Source of the DNA: an uncultured Bacilli bacterium
GTDB lineage: Bacteria; Bacillota_I; Bacilli_A; RF39; UBA660
Direction: 5' to 3'
DNA: 32,635 nt
Assembly (NCBI GenBank): GCA_947627375.1
Contig: CANQVR010000009.1
Coordinates: forward strand, 1-32,635
Shown here: positions 1-6,058 of the stretch, piece after piece
How the letters are laid out: the number at the start of each line of letters is the position of its first letter
How positions within the stretch are numbered: the first letter of the stretch is position 1
Made by a program: the position numbers and the translations under genes
Notes under the pieces: generated by a model
The model's input: only the letters and a program-made list of their open reading frames with translations
Told to the model about the DNA's origin: nothing
The model's database searches: none

Positions 1-93
1 TAAAGTCTCGCCCTTGACAGATTCTAAGACTAACTGCACTATATAAAAATAGTGGGAACTTACAATTTTATTTAATGCTATATAGAGTTTTAC

Positions 94-122
94 TTGCATA
101 AAATATAAAAATTTGGTATAAT
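94..122 (+). promoter_or_regulatory. sigma-A promoter of the first surface-protein gene
   Basis: A -35 box TTGCAT (94-99) and a perfect -10 box TATAAT (117-122) are separated by 17 bases. A strong ribosome binding site AGGAGGG follows just before the ATG at 148. The promoter looks vegetative, which argues against sporulation-only expression of this gene. Nothing else gene-like is visible in bases 1-93. Confidence 0.75.
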
Positions 123-147
123 ATAAAACATTCAGGAGGGATAGGTT

Positions 148-1362
148 ATGAAAAGAAAATTAAAGAAATTGTTATTATTAATTTTAATTGGTATATTTAC
201 CTTTTCATCAACAAATATCGTTAGTGCGATAAGTTCTAGAGGTGATTTACCAATAAGTTACGAGATAGTTGGATTTAATGTATTTATATTCAATGATCAA
301 GGAATGACTCAAACACAAAGTAAAGTTACTAACGAAAGTATTAAACATTTTCCTGTTAGGGAACTACAATATACTACAACTGATGAAATAAAAATGGAAC
401 ATGGATATACACTTGTTTCTACTCAACTTAATGTTGATGGTGGTGTTCAATCTTTAGAAAAGATTGCTGAAAATATTGTAAGTGAGAATAAAAGTAATTT
501 AAATGGTGGTAAAGATGGTAAATATCTTATTACTTTCTCAGTAAAATATAAACTTACTTTACCTGATAATACTTCAGTTTATGATTCAGATTATGCTAAT
601 GTATTTAGTGGTGATCAAAAATTATTAAAAGAAGAAAACAAAGCTAATGAGACAGTTGGTTTAGATCAAATGTTAATAGCAGGTGTTTATGATTCAACAA
701 CTAATACAGTTGATTGGAATAATCAAGCACAATATCATTATGATGTTTCTGCTAATATGACACATATCTTTACATCACGTTCTCACCTTATGCCTAATTA
801 TGATCAATATTTAATATTTACAAATGATAAGAAACCTGGAGATGTAAATATTGAAGATGTATATCATCATGTAATGTCAGAAAATTATGGAGAATCATAT
901 AGATATATGATGTATATTAACAATACATCTACATCAACTGAAGGTGATAAACCAAATGATAATCAACCTTCAACAGATGAACCTTCTACTGAACCTACAC
1001 CTAATGTTCCTAATACAGATGATAACAAACCTTCAGATACAACTCCTATTGAACCTGACAAAAATGAAGATGATGATCAAGATGATAATAAACAAGAAAA
1101 TCCTACTACACCTGTAAAACCAAATGATAATAACAATAACAACAATAATGACAGTAATAATAACAATAATAATTCCGGATCTAATACAACAGTAACTGAA
1201 AAAGATTCAAAAAATAATACTTCTACTAGTCAAACATTATCTGTACCTAATACAGCTAATAATAGTAATTCTAACCTAACATTATCTGGTATATTACTTT
1301 TAGCTAGTGGATGTGGAATTATAAAATTAACTAAAAAAGAAGAAGAAGAAAACTCAATTTAG
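148..1362 (+). CDS. secreted, sortase-anchored surface protein with VPNTA sorting signal
   Basis: This is a 404-residue exported protein of unknown function. Residues 1-27 form a signal peptide with a Lys-rich start and a cut site near Val-Ser-Ala. Residues about 30-260 form a folded domain. Residues about 262-360 are a Pro/Thr/Asp/Asn-rich stalk with runs of Asn, which would span the wall. The C terminus has the order expected of a sortase substrate: VPNTA at 366-370, a hydrophobic segment with GCGII, then a charged tail. The folded domain is paralogous to the protein at 4352-5323: both share a GGK-x-x-KY block, YKLTLP, a QMLI-x-x-VYDS block and an ESYR motif in the same order. The likely anchoring enzyme is the sortase at 20446-21114. 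It has a sigma-A promoter and ends in a bidirectional terminator shared with the convergent spoVA operon. Confidence 0.8.
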   Translation: MKRKLKKLLLLILIGIFTFSSTNIVSAISSRGDLPISYEIVGFNVFIFNDQGMTQTQSKVTNESIKHFPVRELQYTTTDEIKMEHGYTLVSTQLNVDGGVQSLEKIAENIVSENKSNLNGGKDGKYLITFSVKYKLTLPDNTSVYDSDYANVFSGDQKLLKEENKANETVGLDQMLIAGVYDSTTNTVDWNNQAQYHYDVSANMTHIFTSRSHLMPNYDQYLIFTNDKKPGDVNIEDVYHHVMSENYGESYRYMMYINNTSTSTEGDKPNDNQPSTDEPSTEPTPNVPNTDDNKPSDTTPIEPDKNEDDDQDDNKQENPTTPVKPNDNNNNNNNDSNNNNNNSGSNTTVTEKDSKNNTSTSQTLSVPNTANNSNSNLTLSGILLLASGCGIIKLTKKEEEENSI

Positions 1363-1374
1363 AATTTTCTTCTT
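1343..1374. terminator. bidirectional terminator between surface gene and spoVAE
   Basis: A perfect 10-base-pair A/T-rich stem (1343-1352 with 1365-1374) encloses a 12-base loop. Oligo-T follows on both strands. The loop contains the stop codon of the surface protein gene, and the hairpin reaches almost to the spoVAE stop, so one hairpin can serve both convergent transcripts. Confidence 0.65.
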
Positions 1375-1375
1375 T

Positions 1376-1726
1376 TTAATTTTTAGGTTTAAAAATAACT
1401 GCAAAAACAAAGGAAAATATTATTGCGGCAGTAATACCTGAAGCGGTAAGATCAAACATTCCCATAACTATACCAAGTGGCCCCATAGAACTAGCTTTTG
1501 CTAAAGCTCCATGAATTAACAAATGTCCAAAGCTAGTAATTGGAACCATTGCTCCTCCACCTACTACTTCAACTATTTTATCGTATATATTGAAAATATC
1601 TAAAAAACTACCTAAGACAACTAAAATACTTGTAATATGACCTGGAGTAAGTTTTGTATTATCCAAAATAATTTGAGATATACAACATATTGCTCCAGCA
1701 AATAAAAATGAATTTATAAATATCAT
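1376..1726 (-). CDS. spoVAE: stage V sporulation protein AE (SpoVAEb type)
   Basis: SpoVAE is a small integral membrane protein of the SpoVA channel, which moves dipicolinic acid into the developing spore and out again at germination. The 116-residue protein is of usual length. It has several hydrophobic segments and the family's Gly-rich block VGGGAMVPITSFGH near the middle, related to a similar block in SpoVAC. Its ATG overlaps the spoVAD stop by one base (TAATG) and has a strong GGAGGT site inside spoVAD, so translation is coupled. It is the last gene of the spoVAC-D-E unit. SpoVAA, SpoVAB and SpoVAF are absent here, which fits the view that C, D and Eb are the conserved core. Confidence 0.92.
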   Translation of the reverse strand: MIFINSFLFAGAICCISQIILDNTKLTPGHITSILVVLGSFLDIFNIYDKIVEVVGGGAMVPITSFGHLLIHGALAKASSMGPLGIVMGMFDLTASGITAAIIFSFVFAVIFKPKN

Positions 1727-2721
1727 TATATTACCTCCAAACTTACTGCATGAGCAATACTTAAAATATTTTCTTTTTGAAATACTGAAGTTGGTGAAAA
1801 TAATGCTCCTGTAGTTATTAATAAAACTCTTTTTAATTTTTTATTTTTTAACATATCATAAATATAACTATAATTAACTAGAGCACTACATACAGGACCA
1901 GAACCACCTGCAAGGACTTCTTTTTGTCTTTTTAAATCATATAACATTACCCCACAATCGTTATAATTTTTTTTATTTAAGACAATGTTATATTCACTCT
2001 TTAAATAATCAGTTAAAATTTGTTTTCCAAAGAATCCTAAATCCCCTGTTAAAATTAAATCATAATCATCGATACTTCTTTTCGTATCCTGTAGATGAGT
2101 AACAAGTGTATCTGCGGCAGCTGGTGCCATAACAGCACCCATATGATTAGGATCAGTTTGGGCAAAATCTACTATTCTCCCAATTGTTGCACATTCTACT
2201 CTAACATCACTTTTCTTATTAGTCAGCATAATAGACGCTCCACCTGTTGCTGTAAAAGTTGCAGTCCTAGGTTTAGGACCTCCATATTCAGTAGGATTTC
2301 TAAATTGTTTTTCACTAGTCATATTATGAGAACTAGTAGAACAAATACAATTATTTATCTTTTTACCATCGATTAAACTAGAACCAATAATAACAGCTTC
2401 CATACTTGTAGCACAAGCATTATAAAGTCCTAAAAAAGGAGTATTCATAAAAGAAGAAGCATAAGTAGAAGAAGTAATCTGATTAGTAAGATCACCTGCT
2501 AAAACTAAATCAATATCATCCTTACCAAGAGATGTTTTCTTTAATAATATCTGAATACTATCTTTTAACATTCTAACTTCTGCTTTTTCAATACTTTTTT
2601 CACCACAATATAAATCATCATATTTTTTATCAAAATATTTCTTTAAAGGACCATTTGCTTCATATAAATTAGTAACAGTAGCTGTATTCTCTACATAAAC
2701 ATTATTAAATTTAAAAGTCAT
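1726..2721 (-). CDS. spoVAD: stage V sporulation protein AD (SpoVAD)
   Basis: SpoVAD is the soluble, membrane-associated subunit of the SpoVA dipicolinic acid channel; in Bacillus it binds DPA. The 331 residues match the usual length (about 338) and show the thiolase-like fold typical of the family, with a YNACATSMEA block at the position of the thiolase Cys, a TATGGAS block and late Gly-rich strands. The ATG has a ribosome binding site GGAGGATG formed by the last Gly-Gly codons of spoVAC, four bases away. It is flanked by spoVAC and spoVAE in the conserved order. Confidence 0.95.
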   Translation of the reverse strand: MTFKFNNVYVENTATVTNLYEANGPLKKYFDKKYDDLYCGEKSIEKAEVRMLKDSIQILLKKTSLGKDDIDLVLAGDLTNQITSSTYASSFMNTPFLGLYNACATSMEAVIIGSSLIDGKKINNCICSTSSHNMTSEKQFRNPTEYGGPKPRTATFTATGGASIMLTNKKSDVRVECATIGRIVDFAQTDPNHMGAVMAPAAADTLVTHLQDTKRSIDDYDLILTGDLGFFGKQILTDYLKSEYNIVLNKKNYNDCGVMLYDLKRQKEVLAGGSGPVCSALVNYSYIYDMLKNKKLKRVLLITTGALFSPTSVFQKENILSIAHAVSLEVI

Positions 2722-2725
2722 AATA

Positions 2726-3163
2726 TCATCCTCCTATCAATAGCCTAATTGTCCCAAAAAACCACGCTGAAACAACTCCATAAATAATTACAGTCCCTGC
2801 AAGTTTAAACATATTAGCACCTATTCCAGTAACAAGCCCTTCTTTTCTAAAATCCAAAGCTGCACTAGTCATCGAATGAGCAAAACCAGTTATAGGAATT
2901 AAAAGTCCACATCTAGCAAAACTAACTAATTTATCAAAAAATCCTAATGCAGTACAAAGTGAACCAATAAAGATAAGTGTAATAATCATAAAAGTTGAAG
3001 CTTCATTACGAGACACATGAAATTTAAAACAGAAAAATTCTATCAATGCCTCTCCTAAAACACCAACTAATCCACCTACAATAAAAGCAATAACTGCATT
3101 ACTTACTCTGCTTTCTTTCGCAGCATACTTCTTCACAATATTTTCATATTTTTCATTTTTCAT
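2726..3163 (-). CDS. spoVAC: stage V sporulation protein AC (SpoVAC)
   Basis: SpoVAC is a membrane subunit of the SpoVA DPA channel; in Bacillus it acts as a mechanosensitive channel in germination. I start it at the ATG at 3163, giving 145 residues beginning MKNEKYENIV, close to the family's 150. It has several hydrophobic segments and the conserved CGLLIPITGFAHSMTSA block. The reading frame runs 18 codons further upstream, but that part lies over a promoter-like element. The chosen ATG has GGTGAT four bases ahead. The protein ends in TGA. It is the first gene of the spoVA unit, behind a sigma-G-like promoter and a terminator that closes sigF. Confidence 0.93.
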   Translation of the reverse strand: MKNEKYENIVKKYAAKESRVSNAVIAFIVGGLVGVLGEALIEFFCFKFHVSRNEASTFMIITLIFIGSLCTALGFFDKLVSFARCGLLIPITGFAHSMTSAALDFRKEGLVTGIGANMFKLAGTVIIYGVVSAWFFGTIRLLIGG

Positions 3164-3178
3164 ATATATCACCAATAT

Positions 3179-3208
3179 TAGTATGATTCTAATAAGAAAA
3201 ATTATCCA
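3179..3208 (-). promoter_or_regulatory. sigma-G-like forespore promoter of spoVACDE
   Basis: On the minus strand TGGATA (3208-3203) is followed after 17 bases by CATACTA (3185-3179). The published Bacillus sigma-G consensus has a -35 of TGMATA type and a -10 of CATACTA, so the -10 matches fully and the -35 in five of six positions. No good sigma-A match competes for this place. The start would fall within about ten bases of the spoVAC ATG, giving a very short leader. Confidence 0.6.
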
Positions 3209-3215
3209 TAACAAC

Positions 3216-3243
3216 AAAAAAAGTTGAAAAATATTTTCAACTT
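3216..3243 (-). terminator. intrinsic terminator after sigF
   Basis: Read on the minus strand, a 10-base-pair stem AAGTTGAAAA / TTTTCAACTT (3243-3234 with 3230-3221) with a 3-base loop runs into a T-tract ending near 3216. It overlaps the sigF stop codon. It separates the spoIIAA-sigF transcript from spoVAC, as in Bacillus where spoVA has its own forespore promoter. Confidence 0.75.
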
Positions 3244-3880
3244 AAAGTCTAGTTTTTAATTTTTGTAAAATCTTCTTTTCCTTTCTAGAAACTTGTACTT
3301 GATTAATACCTAAATCACTAGATACTTCATTTTGTGTTAAATCTTTATAATATCTATCATAAATAATTTTCTTATCTTCTTCATTTAATTTAGAAATTTC
3401 ATCTCTTAAATCTATTATTTCGCTGTTTAAATTCTTATCTTCAACTTTTATACAATTATATAAATTTATAGATTCATCTACTATTTCACTATCTAAACTT
3501 TTAACCGGAGTACTAACTTCTTTAGCTTCACTTATTAATTTTTCATCAACTTCTAAGAATAAAGAAAGTTCACTATCACTCGGGAGTCTACCTAACTTTT
3601 GACTTAAAACCTCACGAGCCTTATCGATAGATCTATTAAGTTTAAGTAAATCTTTATTAATTTTAACTCCATTATTTTCACGAATATAACTACATACCTC
3701 TCCTTTTATATAAAAGTAAGCAAAAGTAGAGAACTTCGTATTATATTGATTTGAAAACTTAGTATAAGCTTTTGCCAGTCCTAACATCCCTGCTTGATAT
3801 AAATCATCTTTATCATAATAATTACTATATCTTTTTATAACGTCATAAACTAATCTTTCATATTCTAGTATATCGTTCAT
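3242..3880 (-). CDS. sigF: forespore RNA polymerase sigma factor, SigF/SigG family
   Basis: This protein directs RNA polymerase to forespore promoters. It has a region 2 core with KDDLYQAGMLGLAKAYTKF and a FSTFAYFYIKGEV block, region 3, and a region 4 helix-turn-helix ending in INQVQVSRKEKKIL, which is the hallmark of SigF/SigG. Position after a SpoIIAA-like gene favours SigF; with no second copy visible, a combined SigF/SigG role cannot be excluded. I start at the ATG at 3880 (212 residues), which has AAAGGTGA ahead; the longer frame begins at a GTG inside that site. Bacillus SigF has 255 residues, so about 35 N-terminal residues are missing. Between this gene and spoIIAA there are only 14 bases, leaving no room for spoIIAB. 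Confidence 0.88.
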   Translation of the reverse strand: MNDILEYERLVYDVIKRYSNYYDKDDLYQAGMLGLAKAYTKFSNQYNTKFSTFAYFYIKGEVCSYIRENNGVKINKDLLKLNRSIDKAREVLSQKLGRLPSDSELSLFLEVDEKLISEAKEVSTPVKSLDSEIVDESINLYNCIKVEDKNLNSEIIDLRDEISKLNEEDKKIIYDRYYKDLTQNEVSSDLGINQVQVSRKEKKILQKLKTRL

Positions 3881-3894
3881 TATTTTCACCTTTC

Positions 3895-4230
3895 CTATAT
3901 ATGTAAATAATTTAATGCTTCAATTTCACTACTAACAATTTTTAAATTATCATTTCTAAGATTAACTTTTTTTATCTCTTCTTTACTAAGTCCACATAAA
4001 GCAACTTTTCCACTAGTAAGACATATCTCTATAAGTTTATTTTGAATTTTAGAAAATATATTCTTACCAATATCTAAATCATCAAAATTAAAAACAAAGT
4101 AACTAATTCCTTGATTATATAATAAATAATTTATTTCATCAGCAAATTCAGAAAAGTTTTCACATGACAGTTTCCCTTGTAATCTTATAAATAATATTCC
4201 TTGATTTACTGTTGTAATAATCTTAAACAT
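3895..4230 (-). CDS. spoIIAA: SpoIIAA-like STAS-domain protein, probably not phosphorylatable
   Basis: In Bacillus, SpoIIAA is an anti-anti-sigma factor that frees SigF from the kinase SpoIIAB and is switched by phosphorylation of Ser58 in the block MDSSGLG. This 111-residue protein has STAS-like features at the right spacing: IRLQGKLSCENF for the first strand and helix, FNFDDLDIG at the switch strand, and GKVALCGLS late. At the place of Ser58 it reads DIGKNIF, with Lys or Asn depending on a one-residue gap. The start has a strong AAGGAGGA site. It is the first gene of the unit with sigF. The symbol is given from position and fold; conventional function is doubtful because both partner gene and phospho-site are missing. 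Confidence 0.7.
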   Translation of the reverse strand: MFKIITTVNQGILFIRLQGKLSCENFSEFADEINYLLYNQGISYFVFNFDDLDIGKNIFSKIQNKLIEICLTSGKVALCGLSKEEIKKVNLRNDNLKIVSSEIEALNYLHI

Positions 4231-4252
4231 AATTTATCCTCCTTGTATTAAC

Positions 4253-4330
4253 AATATAGAACAAAAAGAAAATAATTTATACCTTTTCGACAAACGATTA
4301 CAAAAGTTTTATCTTAAATTTTTCGACAAA
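4253..4330 (-). promoter_or_regulatory. spoIIAA promoter region with two Spo0A boxes
   Basis: The nine-base sequence TTTGTCGAA occurs twice in the same orientation on the minus strand, at 4330-4322 and 4294-4286, 36 bases apart. It contains the Spo0A box TGTCGAA known from Bacillus. Possible -10 boxes are TATAAA (4281-4276, with TTTGTA 17 bases upstream) and TATATT (4258-4253); I cannot decide between them. I did not see a convincing sigma-H element. Confidence 0.65.
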
Positions 4331-4353
4331 AAAAAGGTTACCTTCGTAACCTT
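4328..4353 (-). terminator. intrinsic terminator of the second surface-protein gene
   Basis: On the minus strand AAGGTTAC-GAAG-GTAACCTT (4353-4334) forms an 8-base-pair stem with a tetraloop, followed by eight T. The stem contains the stop codon of the gene that ends at 4352. The T-tract abuts the upstream Spo0A box. Confidence 0.88.
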
Positions 4354-5323
4354 ATGAAATCTTTCTTAATTCCCAAAGAACTATACCACTACCAAGAGAT
4401 AAAATTGATATTCCTAATAATAGTTTCCAATTATCACTCGCAGCAGTATTAGGTACTTGTACACGAGTAGCTTCTTTTTGTGAATTATCTGGTGTTGCTG
4501 GAGTTGTTGAACCATCATTTACATCTGATGATTCAGAATCCGCTAAATCTTGTGTAAAGTTTGAATTTCTTAATAATTCTTCATCAGTAGCTTTAGTATG
4601 AACAAAAAATCTATAACTTTCAGTTCCATTTATATTTTCGTTAGGGAATAAATAAAATTCATCAAAGAATGGAATATCATCTGCATAAGTTGTCATTGTA
4701 TATTGATCATTATCTCCATATTGAAGTTTACCTGCATTATAATCGAATGTATCATTACTAGAATCATAAACAGCTGAAATAAGCATTTGAAGTAAACCAT
4801 TACTTTGATTACCAGATGTTACATCTCTATTTGTTTGAAGTTGACTAAATATATTATGTCCATCTATATCAGCAACATTAGTAATACCTGAAGGTAAAGT
4901 TAATTTATATACAACATTCATAGTTACAAAGTATTTGTTATTTTTTCCTCCACTAATACTCTTTTCACTCTTTATTTTTTTTACAGTTTCTTCGAATTTA
5001 CTTTTTAATGTGTCATATCCACCTTGTATTTCTATTCTATTAGCAATACGAACTGCACGATTTTTTAATACATATGCTCTACATCCCGCGTCAGTAGCAA
5101 CAATACCATCTACATCCATATTCCATCTTTTACCTGGCTTATCAGCCGCTTCATTATTTATGTCTTTTAATCCTTCTCCATTATATACATATACTTCGAA
5201 TTTTTGAATATCTGCTTTTATACCTGCTGGTACTTCTGCTGATATATATGCAGCATTTACTTTAACTGCTGAGAAAGTAAGTATTCCTATAACGGCCATC
5301 AATAATAATTTTACCTTTTTCAT
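4352..5323 (-). CDS. secreted, sortase-anchored surface protein with VPNTA sorting signal, paralog of the first gene
   Basis: This is a 323-residue exported protein of unknown function. It has a signal peptide ending near residues 23-25 (VNA-AYI), one folded domain, a short Ser/Asp/Thr linker at about 255-287, VPNTA at 290-294, a hydrophobic segment with GSGIV and a short basic tail. The folded domain matches the protein at 148-1362 in block order: GGK-x-x-KY, YKLTLP, QMLI-x-x-VYDS, ESYR. The stalk is much shorter, so this protein would sit closer to the membrane. It has AGGAGGAG before the ATG and a sigma-A promoter (TTGTAT, 17 bases, TATACT). It reads in the same direction as spoIIAA but is separated from it by a strong terminator. 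The two paralogs flank the sporulation block. Confidence 0.8.
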   Translation of the reverse strand: MKKVKLLLMAVIGILTFSAVKVNAAYISAEVPAGIKADIQKFEVYVYNGEGLKDINNEAADKPGKRWNMDVDGIVATDAGCRAYVLKNRAVRIANRIEIQGGYDTLKSKFEETVKKIKSEKSISGGKNNKYFVTMNVVYKLTLPSGITNVADIDGHNIFSQLQTNRDVTSGNQSNGLLQMLISAVYDSSNDTFDYNAGKLQYGDNDQYTMTTYADDIPFFDEFYLFPNENINGTESYRFFVHTKATDEELLRNSNFTQDLADSESSDVNDGSTTPATPDNSQKEATRVQVPNTAASDNWKLLLGISILSLGSGIVLWELRKIS

Positions 5324-5346
5324 AAATTTCTCCTCCTATTATCTTT

Positions 5347-5375
5347 AGTATATATTATTTTTTATTTTTATACAA
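5347..5375 (-). promoter_or_regulatory. sigma-A promoter of the second surface-protein gene
   Basis: On the minus strand TTGTAT (5375-5370) and TATACT (5352-5347) are 17 bases apart, upstream of a strong AGGAGGAG site and the ATG at 5323. It resembles the promoter of the paralog at 94-122. Confidence 0.65.
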
Positions 5376-5413
5376 CGTATTTTTATTTTTCTTTACAATA
5401 AAATGTAAAGCAA

Positions 5414-5430
5414 AAGCCTCTATGAGGCTT
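5414..5430 (-). terminator. terminator hairpin after the LTA-synthase unit
   Basis: A 7-base-pair stem AAGCCTC / GAGGCTT with a 3-base loop overlaps the stop codon of the gene ending at 5420. The T-run after it on the minus strand is short and interrupted, so termination may be partial. Confidence 0.6.
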
Positions 5431-6055
5431 CTACTAATGAAAGTTTCTTACCATCGTGAACAAATCTTAATGTTGCTGTTTTTGGATAGCCCATATTTTT
5501 ATCATGTTTATACTTTAACGTTGCTTTAACAAGATAAGCATCAGAATCGATTTTATCACCATAAGTAAATTCTTCTTTTTTAACTTCATCTATTACTACA
5601 TCAGTAACTACCGGTAAAGTCTGTTTTCTTTGTTTATATAAATCACTTTCAACATATTTATATACGGTATCTTCAGAGTTTTCTAAAAAATCAGTAACTG
5701 CATCACCATAAACAAAATCTACTCCACCAACATCAGTTTTCGCAACCTTTTCATCTAATGAATAAAAGTCAAGTAAAAACATTCTAGAAATTAACTTCAC
5801 ATATTTCTCTTCATCAACTGGATCTTTTTCTAAAACTTTATCTAATTTATTAAATAATTCTTTATATTTTTTACTTTTAGAATCTTTTAAAACATATCCA
5901 TACCCTTTAATTTTATTTACTATCTTAACTTCATTATCATTCTTATTATAGAAAAACCAATAATAACATAAACCACCAATTATTAATAATATTAAGATTA
6001 TAACTATAATTAAAGTTACTTTAACTTTCTTTTTCATCTTCTTTTTTTTCTTCAT
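5420..6055 (-). CDS. single-pass membrane protein of unknown function
   Basis: I do not recognise a family for this 211-residue protein. It starts with a strongly basic stretch (MKKKKKMKKK), then one hydrophobic helix at about 13-36, so the remaining 175 residues should face outside. The outer part is Lys/Asp/Val-rich, with helices first and a probable beta-rich end (KATLKYKH, TATLRFVHDGKKLSLVEA), which looks like a small extracellular domain of the NTF2/DUF4829-like kind, but this is a guess. There is no lipobox. Its ribosome binding site AGAAGGAGAA lies inside the end of the upstream LTA-synthase-family gene, three bases away, so the two are co-transcribed and probably coupled; it may assist that enzyme. 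Confidence 0.6.
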   Translation of the reverse strand: MKKKKKMKKKVKVTLIIVIILILLIIGGLCYYWFFYNKNDNEVKIVNKIKGYGYVLKDSKSKKYKELFNKLDKVLEKDPVDEEKYVKLISRMFLLDFYSLDEKVAKTDVGGVDFVYGDAVTDFLENSEDTVYKYVESDLYKQRKQTLPVVTDVVIDEVKKEEFTYGDKIDSDAYLVKATLKYKHDKNMGYPKTATLRFVHDGKKLSLVEAS

Positions 6056-6058
6056 ATA

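Noticed and set aside
14-47. TTGACA (14-19) as a second promoter for the first gene
   Set aside because: The nearest good -10 (TATAAA at 42) is 22 bases away, and the 17-base alternative CACTAT is poor. The promoter at 94-122 is far better.
1084-1190. Repetitive AATAAC/AACAAT stretch that looks like a short tandem repeat
   Set aside because: It is the in-frame Asn-rich stalk of the surface protein and not a CRISPR or intergenic repeat.
3881-3894. A hidden or frameshifted spoIIAB between spoIIAA and sigF
   Set aside because: Only 14 bases separate the genes, and they hold just the ribosome site of sigF.
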